DNA from: Imbricaverruca yamaguchii | Lineage: Eukaryota > Arthropoda > Thecostraca > Neoverrucidae | Direction of reading: 5' to 3' | Assembly (NCBI GenBank): GCA_034440575.1 | Contig: JAOTOL010001640.1 | Location: forward strand, 892,501 to 956,500 | Length of the DNA: 64,000 bases | Shown here: positions 10,330-23,441 of the stretch, piece after piece | Numbering within the stretch: the first letter of the stretch is position 1 | How the letters are laid out: each line of letters begins with the position of its first letter | Made by a program: the position numbers and the translations under genes | Notes under the pieces: generated by a model | Database searches by the model: none | Told to the model about the DNA's origin: nothing | The model's input: only the letters and a program-made list of their open reading frames with translations

Positions 10330-11960
10330 AGGGTGATATGCCAGGCTTCCGTAGCGGCCGCCGAGACGGGTGCGTTGTGAATACCGCCGGCTCTGGCGTC
10401 TGCCGTCGCGCGACTCCGCGCCTGCCCTGTTCCCGTCCCCGGCCCGGCTGACCGCTGCTCACCGTCTGCTGTCGCACCCCCGCCTGGCCCCAGTTCGGCC
10501 GCCGTCCGGCGCTCTACTCGTAACCGAACTAGTCGCTGGTGGACTGCCGCCGTCGACGAGGTCCGAGGTGACTGAGACGCGGGCGTGTGCCCTCACAAAC
10601 ATCTCGCTCCGCAAGTCGAAAATTAATCACGGACAGATCATTGTCGACTATTCGCTCGTTTGTTTTGTATGTATTTAATGAAGGTGGGAGTTGAACATGG
10701 AGCCAATTTTGTATTGTGTAACAGCAAGAGTGCGTACAATACAGTTTCAAGTGGTGAAATGAAACTGGTTTTGATGAAGCATCTGCTTCCGCCATTTGAG
10801 GTGCATGGTTCAGTGCCGTTAATTTGTATTCCTTGCAGTTACTCCATATCTGTTCCACGTGTCGTCATATTTGATGCCACGTGACGTCAATGGTGGGAGA
10901 GTGCGGGAACGCATCCATTCAAACTGTACCCCTTCCACCGCATAACATTCATTTTCCGATGCATGCCCGTGTGTAGCTGATTGGAAATAATTAGGGAAGC
11001 ATTAGACGGCACTACACCATGTGAGAATGTGGGTGAGTTTTTGCCAGTGATACGGATGTTGAACGGCAGTATGAATTCCCGGATTATTTTTTGCCGCAAG
11101 TTTAATCATAGGTGTCTGGGCAGAACACACGCGAAGTAATGTACAAGCAGGTACAAAACGGCCTACACAGCATTACAAATTATAATAAAAACTTTTCTTG
11201 GACATTGCTCATTCTGCGAATGCAAATGGATTAAACGGGGCGAATATCCAGGGAATGTACACAACGACGACCGATTGTGGGGAAGCTTTCGCCGATCTCC
11301 ATGTGTCTTGTTTCCCATCATTTTTTTTGTAAAGGAAGAAGGCTGTCTTCTTTTAGGATGTTTTAAATTCGCTTTGGTGTAAGTGACGCCGTCTGGTTTT
11401 GGGCTATTGGCTCTCCACAGTATCGGAAGATGCAACTGCGCATACCAACAGTCTTTATTTGATCATCCACCGCGTCAGGCTTGCAGCAGCCCTGCCGCCG
11501 GCTTCTCTGCGTGGTTTGTATTCGTATATGTTTCGATGACATGGTGAACTCGCTACAGTTGTGTGATGTCACCCAGCGGAACGTAGTTACGATGATACGG
11601 TTTGCAAGATAGCCGGTGAGTGCACTTGTTTTCAGGACATGTTCATCTAGGCTGATAACCAAACTGAAGAAATCACGACAATTGGATGCTTTGATGCCAC
11701 TTCCAGATCTCCAGCTTGATTTTATCTGCCCAACAGCCACGTTCCTTGCGTTGCTTCACGTGCATCAGCAGCCTTGCTGGCAGTTGCCTGCCGCATTTGC
11801 TGTGTCGTGATGATGCGCACTCACCACCTGCTCGCGTGCGTGCCGTGAGAACACCTGGCGGGCACCAGCCTCGCAGGCTGCGCCCGGCGCTGATGTGCCG
11901 ACCAGTGGCCGGGTCGGCGCCGATGAGCTCGTCAGATCCAAGTGCGGCACTGCTGCGGCC
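10330..11960. other. Intergenic, no gene recognised
   Basis: Between the SERBP1 3' end (plus strand) and the CXorf65-like gene (minus strand), so the two genes converge. No open frame shows conserved motifs, and no repeats were recognised. Confidence 0.5.
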
Positions 11961-11963
11961 TGG

Positions 11964-12566
11964 TCAGCGGATGCTGGACACTCGGTGGTCGCGCGATATC
12001 GAGCTCCTGTCGCTCATGTACCCCCGCTCGGCCGACTGGCTCTTCACCCGTCTGCGCTCGCTGCCGGCGCTGTCCAGACGGAACGCCCGTCGGTCGCCCT
12101 TGGACACGGTGCGCGCGCGGTCCGACTGGTCGGTCGCCCTGGAGGTGCGCGCGAACGCCTTGTGGATCGCCTCGAGCAGCTTCTCGAACGGCGCGTCGTG
12201 GCCCAGCTTCTGCTTGAGGCGCTCCCAGGTGGCGAAGCTGCGGTTGATGCGCTGCTGCATCTCGCGCTGCCGCTCGTGCGACTGCGGCGGCTGCACCAGT
12301 CGAAACTGGTGCGTCGGAGCGCCGACGTACACCACCGGGTGGTAGATGCCGCGCAGCTGGAGCGTGAGCAGCGCGCTGGCTGTGGCCGGCAGCTCGGTCA
12401 GCAGGCGGATGCTGCCCAGCTCGTCGCACAGGTCCAGGTCCACGGCCGTCGGCGGCAGGAATGACTCGACCTGCTCGCGCAGCCAGTCCAGTAGCACGCG
12501 CACAGGGCAGTCGGCGTTGGCGAAGATGGCCGTCTCGTCACCCACCTTGATGATGATGTAGGTCAT
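11964..12566 (-). CDS. CXorf65-like protein, single exon
   Basis: A 200-residue frame starting MTYIIIKVGDETAIFANADC and continuing PVRVLLDWLREQVE, then VDLDLCDELGSIRLL. Human CXorf65 has the same pattern: a short beta-rich start with a GD--FLAN--C motif, then IDLCDE-G. The fold implied is ubiquitin-like; that is inference. The middle is charged and helical (QREMQQRINRSFATWERL) and the tail is basic and Ser/Arg-rich. The start was chosen because family similarity begins at this Met; the upstream in-frame residues have no counterpart. No introns are needed. Function is unknown in any species. Confidence 0.75.
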   Translation of the reverse strand: MTYIIIKVGDETAIFANADCPVRVLLDWLREQVESFLPPTAVDLDLCDELGSIRLLTELPATASALLTLQLRGIYHPVVYVGAPTHQFRLVQPPQSHERQREMQQRINRSFATWERLKQKLGHDAPFEKLLEAIHKAFARTSRATDQSDRARTVSKGDRRAFRLDSAGSERRRVKSQSAERGYMSDRSSISRDHRVSSIR

Positions 12567-12599
12567 TGTCGGGCGCGGTCGGTTCGTTTTGTCGTATCG

Positions 12600-15290
12600 A
12601 GTGGACTTCGTCTGTGTGCAATTGAAGTATGACACCTAACGCGACTCCACTGAATGATTTCCAAGAACTAGAACGCTCCTTACGCTGATGGGGGGAACGA
12701 TATGGGAAGACCCATCTTGCGATTACCACAGACAAGAAACCTGGGAAGGGGCCATCCTGTTTGGAGTGGTTGTGTGTAATGCTATGTGTTGATCTGTACC
12801 CCAATGCTAATGCGTTGCATTTCGAAAAATTGTAATCGAATTTTAAGCCTCGTGCGTTTGTCACAGTATACTATCATGCATACCACATTTGCTTTCACAC
12901 AAGATTTCTCAATGAAGTTATTGGTTATAATGGTATGATATGTGTTATTGATATTGGATATGATATTGGTATAATGGTAAAATGTGTTGCCAATACCAGT
13001 AGTACTTGATTTCGCATGTCCATTTCAGCATTACCGCTCGCGCATCATTACTCTTGGACAACTCCAATCATTCATGCAAAGATCGATACCCTGTTTTCCG
13101 ATAGTATTCCGGTATACCTTATTTCTATGTGCAGTGAAATGTCAACGGGGTCGTCAATGGTCTTCGACTCATGGTTATTGATTTAGGAAAATACGTCCAA
13201 GGGCGGATCCAGCCGGTCGATTCGGGGATGGAACTTTCAACAAACCATAAAAATTGTCTAGGATAGTTCTCCAAGTCTAGGCCGGTGTGCATATTAAGAC
13301 TGAAAAAAGATGTTGAGAACGGATTGGGGGTGCGCTCAGCGATCCGATTCATGGGAATCCTCCGGGGTTGAGGGTAGGGGCGGTTCGTGGCACCCAAATG
13401 AGGTGAGGCAGAAAAAATCGCCGGATTTCGACCAGTATTTTAGTATTTCATATAATAAGTATCCATTATTATTTTATTGAAAGATGAGTATCAACAACTT
13501 AATTTGGCGCTACAAAGTGTCAAACCTATCACCCTCGTTCCGAAGTCAGTGGATTTCAACCCTGTCCCTCATGTTCAAATCCTTCCGAAATTGCCGGGAA
13601 GTTTTCATATATCAATGGCGGGAAACATAATAATATATTCATATTTCATTGAGGTTTTCATATGTCCATTTCATTACTCGAAATGGCTGGCACACACACA
13701 CACACACACACCACCCACACCACACATATTGTATATATTATCGTTGTTATATTATATATATATATATATACATAATTATTATTATTGTTGTTACTATTAT
13801 TTTTTTTTTTTTGATTATTTGGGTGCAAAATACATGAAGCTGGTGGGAAGCCCCACATCGATCGGGTGCATGCTCAATGGTACCTCATGCTAAAAGTCTA
13901 AATTATTAGTGGACAGGGTCAGCATTCAGGGGGCACTTGCTGTTCAAAAATATACAAAAAGAACACCCTGGTCTATAATTATATGCATTAAAATGGACAA
14001 CAATCCTGAGAACCAGCTGCAGGCTCCGTATCTGGACATGGGTGACAAGGGCGTGCCATTCCAGCCAGTATAGGTACATCCACCGGTAGCCTAAATATAA
14101 TGTTGGCGTCTTTTCCTGGCTGGATGGGTTCCACCTTCCCATGGGGGCATATGCCCACAGTACCCCACCCTTGTTTACGCCCCTGCACCGAGTGGGGAGG
14201 AATTATGTTGCAACAGTTATCTCTTACTTGCTCGCACCTCTTCTTCCCGGCCGTGATCTACAGTTGGCCTGTCTCATCATACTGCTACTACCCGTGGCAC
14301 CGCGCGATTCCTGCGGCGCTTGACATGAATGCAGTCAGCATGGGTCCAAGCGAAAAAAAAAAAATCACAGTTTTATGGAAAATACGGCTCACATCCGTGG
14401 ACAAGATTCTTCAAGCTTTCCAACGAATCCGATTTTGTTCCATTTCGATGGTATTTAACATCGGAAATATCGTGTGGAATACACGGAAGTTTCCCTGGAG
14501 CGCCTACGGGACTGATCAATTGTCCAGCCCATGTGACGTCACCAATTGCCAAACGCTATTGGAGGGCCCCTGCCTACCCCGCGCTCGTTATGAAACGAAA
14601 ACTCACTATATGGCAAAATGTGCGAGAGGAAAGCCTCTGCCGACCGGTGATAGAGCTGTTTGGAAGCTAAGATGCAAATGATGTAAATGTAAATGAACTT
14701 AAATTTTCACAATAATTTTCAGTCACCAATGCATTTTTGTTTCAAGTTTTTCAAGTTTGCCATTCTTCAGTGGATGAAAGCATCATTTTATGAAAATAAC
14801 ATACAGCAATACTTCACAGCTCTACTCAGGTGAGGCACTGCCTTAGTGCCTTACATGGGCCGGCCACCCCTGGTTGAGGGTTGCATGTATGTTGTGTCCC
14901 TCCCTTTCGACCTTGGGGGCACGCCTCGTGTCCCCTCCCTTGCATTTGCCATTGGGTATGTTGAGGTCGACGTATGGGAGGTAGGTATATGGTACCTTTC
15001 TCTTGAGGTTAACGAAAGACGGCTCCCCGCTCCAACATTTTCATGACTTACCTATCTACGTGAACCCATGCTGGAGACGGCTGGATCTAGGAATTTTGAT
15101 GAAAGGAAACTTTGAAGTGACCCTTTCTCCAGAGGGGAACCTCCTCCCCGGGGGGGGAAAAACGTTATCCCATCATACCGCCCCTCGGTTTTTTCGCTAG
15201 CGGACGAACGGCGAGCGACAGCGCACCCAAATTTGGAAAACCTCTTCCCCCACCACCCCCCCACCTTCTTATTAAAATTTTTCCCCTCGT
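12600..15290. other. Intergenic with microsatellites
   Basis: No gene seen. Contains a (CA)n tract at about 13691-13710, a (TA)n tract at about 13750-13770 and a TTATTG-rich stretch. Short CTGGATCCGCC-like and TTACGCCCC-like segments recur near 13200, 14170 and 16055, suggesting remnants of an unrecognised repeat. Confidence 0.5.
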
Positions 15291-15393
15291 CTTTTTTAGA
15301 CCAACAAATTAATTAAAGTTAATTTAGTCCCCCCCCCAAAAAACCAACCCCCCCCCCCCCCTTTATAAAAAAAAATTTTTTTTTAAAAAAAAT

Positions 15394-15430
<37 letters not shown>

Positions 15431-15577
15431 TAATTTTTTTTTTTTTTTTTTTCTTTTTTTTACTTTTTATTTTTTTTTTTTTCCTACTTTCTTTTTAAAA
15501 AAAAAAATTTTAATTAAAAAAAAAAAATTTTTAAAAATATTTTTTTTTAAAAAAATTTTTTTCCCCTTTTTTTTCCC

Positions 15578-15622
<45 letters not shown>

Positions 15623-15632
15623 TTAAAATAAA

Positions 15633-15700
<68 letters not shown>

Positions 15701-15710
15701 CATTTTTCTC
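15290..15710. other. Mixed homopolymer tract, probably low-quality sequence
   Basis: About 400 bases of long A and T runs with C runs and almost no other sequence. Runs switch between A and T several times, which is not how a poly(A) tail or satellite looks. Best read as poor consensus in a hard-to-sequence region. Confidence 0.7.
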
Positions 15711-18700
15711 ATATATCCCAAAAATGAACTCCCCAGAGTTAAAAACATAATGTAAGTCGTGAAAAGTCGTGAAGATCTATCCCTCTGGTGACGTCACTTT
15801 CGGGGGAATTTTTTTTTTCATGGGTGCACCCGGGCCCTACTAGTCGAGCGCTTTCCGATGACACCTCTTTCGTTTTCGTGCGATGCTTAGTTTGGATTTT
15901 AGAGGGGGATTTTCAACCGCAACCCCCCCCCCCCCGAGACGGGGTGGGAGGATTTGACCGGAAAGACGGCGCGGGTTAAGAGGAACACTCTTGTCATCAC
16001 AGACGGGCACCGCATCTCCATTGAGGTGGGGGCACATCCCCAGTTTCCCCTGGATCCGCCAGTGGTTGGACACTAAGCGAATCTATGGCTTTCCATCCTG
16101 GCTGCATTGATTCGCTCGCTATAATTTCTGGAGTATCGTTTCGATTACTACATTAATTATTTTTCAACATCGATGACAAACATTCCTACATCCGACACCT
16201 AGCTCAAAAGGAATTTGAGAACCCTGACTCCGACAGACGACACACGCTATAAGAAGAATATGCTAAGCATTCTTGTGCCCGATTTCACAGCAAAAACTGA
16301 GTCGCGTGTGTTTATTTTGCGTGGTGCACGCAGATTTCGCCGCGTAGTACGCAATTTCAGTTCCATAAAGAAGCGTCTTACTGTAGCACCTAGGAGTGCG
16401 GATAGGCTTAGGATAGAGGAAGGCCACTAGTGGAGGTGAGATGGTACGGTCGAGCTGGCTACTCTAAAGCCAGGGAGGTGTTGTTGCCTGCAATCACACC
16501 CGTGATGTGCACGGTCTAATCATACCTACACAGAAATGGGGCGCTGCTGGTGGGATAGAGGACGAAAGAGAGACGGGATTCCCAGGCGGTGCAACTGCTT
16601 AGTGCTCCGTAGAAGACCCATTAGTGGCCTTGTATTCTGGCGTAGTACATGCGCAGTAAATGTTTAATAGATGATGTAAAAAACAAGTGGCCATATGGCC
16701 GTTAAAAGGATGACAATTGACTCCCCTACCCTGGACGCGGATAGCGCTAGAAGCGATCCATATCCTACCACGGTTCTTCTATATTTATTTATTCTAGATA
16801 TGATTTCTTCTACATTGATCTAGATTCAGGTCCACGGTCCTGCCTGCATGTGCTGCCTGCCTAGCGGCTGCGCCTGAAAGCTTTCCCGAGGCAACTTCCA
16901 TAGGAAAAGCCGGAAAGATGGCGGTGGAAGAATGTCTTGCTAAACCATCTTACTTCCATCGGCTGAAGCATGCCATTTTCGAAATTGTATCGGAAGTTAT
17001 CTACGAATACCTTAATTGCCTGCACGAAGTTGACTTACATTAAATGTTAGATTGCATCAAACCGTATTCACCTAAAGCGTAAATACCTCGCTCTGATCGT
17101 GCTCATTCCGGACTGAAAGTGAAGGATGCAAATTTTTCACTTTCCCGAAAAGGGTATAAATTAATCAATGAAACGTTCTAAATGATCTCTGAGAGAATCT
17201 ATGTGCTAATTAAGCTGCACATGCCATTAGTATGCAACTAAGGAATTAGAAAACCGGAATCAGCTGACAGAAGTCTGCCGATTTCCCTCTGTTGAAATTT
17301 TACGCGGCTTAACGTAATATTTTGATGGCCTTGGATAGATTGTAGATAGGAGCCGTTGGTTCCTCCGAATTTCGCATGGCATCGCGTCGGGTCACAACAT
17401 AATTTGGAAGGATAGGTAGGTGCCTGTGACTGCATTGTATATTTTCATCATCTTACCCCTGTTTCCATTGCTTCAAAGTCCGTGCTGTTTTGCGTCAGTA
17501 TTGATATTGACGCTGTAAACCTACGTACCTAGGTAGGTACGTAGACAGATGGGGAAATACCTAGGTAGGTAGCTACCTACCTAGGTAGGTGAAGAGGGGG
17601 TGTATCTGAACACGTCCTGTTTCCCGAACACCTACATTCGGATGTCTCCTACGTCATGCCCAGCACATAAATAACAACAAGATGGTGGCATTCATAAATG
17701 ATGGACCTGCATCTACCAGAATCTGAAGGTCTGATTGCATAGTTATATCATTTTCTTGTGTATGGAGCTAGTGAAGGTAACAGGCACCACTAGGCTTCCA
17801 AGAGCTTATGGCTTAAGGAAACCATAAGGAAGTGAGTTTCAATAATTTCTTGGAATTACACCAGCATTTTTAGTGGCTACTAATAGCTTGTACTGCAACA
17901 GCTACAGTGATTTAGTCCTACACATCAACATTTTCATGTTCACAATATGGGACACAGCCACAAAATAATGATCTGTTTTACAGTTGCTCATTGCAAGTGG
18001 TTAGATGAGTTTCATTGAAGGGAACTGTTTGAATATGGATAGCTTGTTTATTTTTGTGTACAGTAGACACAGTACAATTACTGGTTCAGCCATACAGAAG
18101 CAGTGGTAGAGCTATTTGTTTCATGCTGCCTTAGGTGTTCAGAAACATCCCTCTTCACCTACCTAGGTAGGTACCCAGGGCCTTGGAGTTGGGTGAAAGG
18201 TAGGTAAATATGGTTGCACTAAAAATAATGAGAAAAAGTTATGACATATGCTTTAACAAGCCTGGTCTCACCTTCTGTGGAAGAAAACATTTTTAAAATG
18301 GAGAATTTCAAAGCAATCTCCCCAAAATAAAAAAAAACATACAATACAATGTACAATACAATCCTAACAACCAAACTTAACCTAAGATGAGCAACTGAAA
18401 TGAGTGGTTGCATCTTCTGAATCATGCTCATCATCATGGTGCTAAAAATCCAAAAATACCTTAAAGCACAAATTACCACATTTTCTAGAGATTATAATGT
18501 ACTGGTAGCTGGATGGAAAAATCCAGAACTTATTTTCCACACCCAGCCTAGTGTGAAAGAGATGGGTAGGTAGGTACCTATGTGGTAAGCTGATAACTAT
18601 GTAAGTGCATCAGTGTTTAAATCAATGGCTCGATTAAAAAACTTCAGATTATGGATAAACATGCATCTTAGACTGCTGTTTGAATGGTTTGGAGGCTTTG

Positions 18701-19260
18701 GGCTGAATGGCTATCAACCCTACATACAGCATGATCAACAAAATGGTTGACATGCTCTTTAATCACAATAAATAGCCTATCAACCCTGCAATGTATTTTT
18801 TCTGCTTCAGAAAAAAAAATTGTTGCATGCATTATGGAATACAAATAAATCCATTGCAAAATATATATAATTAAAAATTTTATGCAACCAATGGCAATAC
18901 AATAAATTATGATGTATTTTTGCTTCAAGGTGTTGCATGAATTCTTGTATTTTTACCAGTGCAACATTTATGCACATGACTGAGATGATGTAACCACTTA
19001 TTTCCTCTGTAGATGTTTACTTCCAGGTTGGGGAGAAAAATATCACAGAAAAAGGAGCTTTGAGTTAGATGATATGGCACTAAATAAGGTTAAATGTACC
19101 GCAACCTAACTTAACCCAGCTGATCTTAGCAAAACCAAATATACCCTTTAACAAATATCAAATAATTTGGTAACATTTTGAACCTTTTATTTATTTGAAA
19201 TTTTCCACATAGAACTAATTCAACCTATCCCAACCTATTTATCCATGCATAGCATGCTTT
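15711..19260. other. Intergenic; contains CCTAGGTAGGTA palindromic runs
   Basis: No gene recognised. At 17519-17592 and 18155-18175 there are self-complementary runs built from TACCTAGGTAGGTA, with single units near 205 and 18567. From about 17.4 kb the base composition becomes strongly AT-rich. Confidence 0.5.
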
Positions 19261-19262
19261 GA

Positions 19263-20400
19263 AGAAGAAATGCATATTGTAGTTCATGGAGTATGTCTCC
19301 AAAGATGTAGACAGTGAAACCAGGATGTATGTTGTGTATTTGGACTTTAGCAAAGCTTTTCATAAGGTTCCACACAAAAACCTAATTAATCAACTACAGG
19401 AACATGAGATTGTTACAAAAGTTGCAGGTTGGATTGGAGCATGGTTAAAGGGAGGGAAACAAGGGGCAGTGTTAAGCAGATGTAAATCTGATTGGAAGGA
19501 TGTTCTGAGTGGAGTACCACAGGCTTTGCTCTATGGGCACTTCTTTGTATCATCTTTGTGAACATCATTGATGTAGGGCTGAGGAAGTGTTCATATTTGC
19601 TGATGTCAGGCTGGTAGGAGTGGCTAACAATAGTGATCAATCTAGTAATATTCAACTAGACTTGAACGGCCTTAAACATGGGCTCATCAATGGCAGATGT
19701 CTTTCAACTATGGCAGGTGTAAGGTTATGCATCTGAGGTCTGGAGGTGAGACTTTCAGATGCATAATGGGAGGGAGGGAACTGGATGTTCTTGAAGAGGA
19801 AAGAGACTTAGGTGCATTGGTTTAAAAAACCTTAAAGCAGAACAACAATGTATCTCAGCTAGGAGAGGACACTCAGAATGCTGGGACTCATTGATAGAAG
19901 TGTGGGACATAAGAGCAAGGAAGTCTTGAAAAAATTGTGCCTAGCATATGTGCAACCCCACTTGGAATATTCTATACAATCATGGACTCCCTACCTATCA
20001 AAAGATAGATGTTAGAAAGAGTGCAGCACAAAGCCACTAGACTCATCAGTGGAATAGGTAACTTAGGATATGGAGAAAGGCTTATGGGATTAGACATGTA
20101 CTCACTCAAGTATAGGAGATTGTGGGATCATCATTGAAATGTACAAAATTGTTCAAGAACTAGATCAGGTCAATTTGAATGATGCTCTTTAATTTAGAGT
20201 GTCACATATGGGTCATAAATTCAGGTTAAGCAAGTTGAGGTGCAGGACTTTTAGGTGACAATTGGTCTTCAGTCAAAGGGTTGCTGATCAGTGGAATAGG
20301 CTGCCTGCTAATGTTGTGGTGAGTTCCTCATTGAATGTATTTGAAAATAGGGTGAACAAATTTGTTATGCATGAAAATCTTGTTTTGGAACTCTAGTTAG
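19263..20400 (+). mobile_element. Decayed non-LTR retrotransposon, reverse transcriptase fragment
   Basis: The frame at 19286-19561 reads YVVYLDFSKAFHKVPHKNL, then VAGWIGAWLKGGKQ and DVLSGVPQ. These are the palm motif with its first catalytic Asp and the SGVPQG turn of CR1/Rex/Jockey-group reverse transcriptases. Further pieces appear in broken frames downstream: CNPTWNILYN-like (family HLEYCVQ-W), ERLMGLDMYSLKYRRLWD-like and IVNKFV-like terminal residues near 20350. Stops and shifts are frequent, so it is long dead. The YADD box is not intact. Confidence 0.85.
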
Positions 20401-21005
20401 TAATGTATGGGTGGGATTTATGCTAAGTTTCAAAAAGCTCCCAACTAAAAATCCTAGCCTAACCAAGGAAAACCTGACTCCATTATTTGTTTCATGGAGG
20501 ACAAATGTGTCCAAAGTTTGTCTTGTGAATAACTCAAAGCACAATAATACCTAACTTGTGTAATCAAACCTAGCCAAGTAAGCCATGTCTATTATGAGAT
20601 ATCAACATTTTGACACTTCTGTAGGAATATAAAAGGAACAAAAGAAGCAAATTGAAAAGCAAACCTAACCTAACCAATGATGATATAGTCCATGAATGAC
20701 TATCAAACCCAACCAAACAAGTGATATCACCATTATCATGTCGTTAATCAACATCATCATCTCTATTTATGGTATCACCATTTTGTCCATTATTGCTTTG
20801 GTGTAGATACCCTAGTGCATAGTGCAACCAAATTTGTGTTCAGTTGGGTGTCATATGTGATAGAAAGCAGATGGAAGATCAAACTTTCTGTAGCACACAT
20901 GCTGTTTGTAGGACTTGCTGAAATAGCTTATTGTTTGTGTCATGTCTGTGTAAGGGCTCACCCAACACAACCATACTTAGAAGCTGCTTAGTTTAGTAGT
21001 TTAGT

Positions 21006-21165
21006 GGGGACGAGTAGTCTATGGGTAAGTTGCCTGTCTCACAACCAAGGTTCAAATCTCACCTGCTGCTAATTTTCGCCCGCGGCCAATCAGCATGGGA
21101 GATTGTCAACACTACATGACTCAATGGTCGATGTGTCGTAAAACCAATAAGCAACCAACATAGTA
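21006..21165 (+). mobile_element. tRNA-derived SINE (S1)
   Basis: Complete but diverged copy: head GGGGACGAGTAGTCTATGGG, B-box-like region GGTTCAAATCTCACC, tail GTCGTAAAACCAATAAGC. Confidence 0.85.
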
Positions 21166-21534
21166 GCTTAGTGCTCAGCCTGGAAGCATCACTAACCTTT
21201 CAAAATCAATCAATGCTAAATTGGTATCATAATCTGTCATGCATTAAGCCTCACTGGCCATTCACTTGTTGATCTGTCATGTAGGTCTTAGGGAGTACAA
21301 GTACATAGTCCTTTTCAAATTTTTGTGGTGGACGTAATTTATCTGAAGATAGGAACCACCTTCTTCCCAGCATAACTATTGCATTTGACGCATCCCCAAG
21401 TTCAAAAAGAACTTTGAACTACCCATACAGTCAGGAACTCTGAAACTCAGATTCCCACTTTTTTTAGGTGGTAACTGACAGCATTTATGTTACATAGTCC
21501 AAGTGGGATACATGCATCATAAGTTTGTTGAAAG

Positions 21535-21692
21535 AGGACGAGTAGTCCAGGGGTAAATTTCCCATTTCACAATCAAAAGATTGTGGGTTTGGGTCTCACC
21601 TGTCACTACTCTTCGCCTGCGACCAATCAGCGTGAAATATTGGCGACGCTACACGACTCATCGACCGACGTGTCATAAAACCAATAACCACA
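21535..21692 (+). mobile_element. tRNA-derived SINE (S1)
   Basis: Head AGGACGAGTAGTCCAGGGG, B-box-like GTGGGTTTGGGTCTCACC, middle GCGACCAATCAGCGTG, tail GTCATAAAACCAATAACC. Confidence 0.85.
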
Positions 21693-22479
21693 AGTTTGTT
21701 GAAATGTATGTTAGCATTGTGTGTCTCAGATTATTTTATAATGCCCTCTGGTTATCATTTCAGGGCAGCTTTAAACTACTTATAAATAATCAAATGGACT
21801 TGCAGTGATTTGTGGATACATGGTAAGTTTTTGCAATTGAGCAATGCCACAGATGCATGTATGTGCATGTTTTCACATTGTATGTGTGATCATCCATCAT
21901 GTGATTACTGCTACATTGTTTGATTAATGCTTCAGTGCAGGTGTCTTCAATTAAATCCTCCAGAACAAACTTTAATGGGACTTTCAGGGGAATGAAGAAT
22001 GATGAAAATGAAGACCTAGTAATATGTATTGTTTTGTAAATGTTGTGCTGTATGGATGTTAGGATGTGATTCATGAGCAAAAGTGGTTTGGGCCTTCCCC
22101 ATTGACACGTCAGAAAATGTCTTTCAGTGTATATCAACCAGGGGCCTTTTTTCAGGACTTGCTTTCTGCAAATAGCACCATTTGTGCTGAAATGTGGATT
22201 TCCAGGCATTTCTTTGCATCTCAGCATTTTATTTTGATAGCTTACACCTCATTTTGAACAACTTAAGGGGTTGTTTTGGAGAACTTGTTTATACATATTG
22301 TACCTACAGTGAACATGGCATATAATTGAATGTATAAACTATGCCACCATCAAGACTCCAGACTGTTGCTTTTCAACCATGGGCAGTTGTGGGGTCCAAT
22401 TTGTATATAGGTGATACAATTTATACATTTTTTTTTGACGTTGAAAAGTAGATTGTTGTTTTGTCTGACTGGCCCATTA

Positions 22480-22659
22480 AAAAAAAAAAAAAAAACCAAG
22501 AGGTGTTGGGGGGGGGGGGGGGGGGGGGGGGTTTATTTTATAAGAAGGGGTTGGGGGGGAAACCCGGCCCCCCCCCCCCCCCCCCAAACCCAAATCAACC
22601 GGCAAAAATAAAAAAAAAAATTAAAATACCCCCAACCCCCCCACAACGCCCCCCGGCCG

Positions 22660-22691
<32 letters not shown>

Positions 22692-22780
22692 ACCCCCCCC
22701 CCCCGGGGGGGGGGAAAAAGGGGGGGAAGAAAAAAAACCCCCCCCGCGGTAAAAAGAGGGGAGGGGGGGGGGGGCAAGCA
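22480..22780. other. Poly-G/poly-C tract, probably low-quality sequence
   Basis: Runs of 15-30 G or C alternating with A runs. The Pro/Gly-rich frames predicted here are artefacts of the homopolymers. Similar in character to 15290-15710. Confidence 0.7.
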
Positions 22781-23214
22781 ACCAAACAAAAGTTACTCCT
22801 TTCGTTAATGAAGCACATGTTAGTTCTTGATTTGTAATAAGGTACAGCTCACGGCATGCATGCATTGCTGTCTTTCCCTTTTGTTTTCTGGTGTCTTTTG
22901 TCCGCACCTACAATGACTGTAATTTTCCACGTTTTAGCAATCATTGTATAGATTGTCGCCCTTAAATTGCAGTGGGATAATTGACATGTGTGCAGCCAAG
23001 TGGTCAAATGACTTGGCCTATTCTGTGGAATGGTACGGAAGTCGATAATTCGGACTCTCACGTCTCCGATACTGCTCGATGGACACGTGTCATGATAAGG
23101 AGTCCAACGAACATCATTTGTGTGCATCATAGCAACCTTCTAATCTTGTGTGGTAATGAATGAATATTTTAATATTTTAATATTGTGCCAGATGTCGTGT
23201 TGTTTGTGTCGTCG

Positions 23215-23441
23215 TGTGTGTTGGTATGTCGGACCATCCTGACTCGACCACCTTTGTCGGGGCTGTGCCATGTGGTGGTTTGTGGCGTGCGTGTGTTTGT
23301 GTCTGTATCGTTGGGTGTGTTGGTGTATCGGACATCCTGACTCGACCACCTTTGTCGGGGCTGTGCCATGTGGCGGTTTGTGACGCGCGCGTGTGTGTGT
23401 TTGTGTAGTCAGGTGTGTGTTTGTGTCGCAGGTGTGTCGAC
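23215..23441 (+). repeat. Two upstream copies of the SAYP start-codon region
   Basis: ATGTCGGACCATCCTGACTC (near 23226) and GTATCGGACATCCTGACTC (near 23325), both followed by GACCACCTTTGTCGGGGC, match the real exon start ATGTCGGACCAGCCCGACTC at 23442. The spacing is about 100-117 bp, with GT-rich sequence between. The first copy keeps an ATG and would read MSDHPDSTT; the real exon reads MSDQPDSTIT. Confidence 0.8.

Larger units (their letters stand above)
20401..22440. other. AT-rich intergenic DNA with two SINEs
   Basis: No gene seen; the only recognisable items are the S1 SINEs at 21006 and 21535. Confidence 0.5.

Noticed and set aside
22411..22907. Poly-Pro and poly-Gly proteins
   Set aside because: They translate homopolymer tracts that look like poor sequence.
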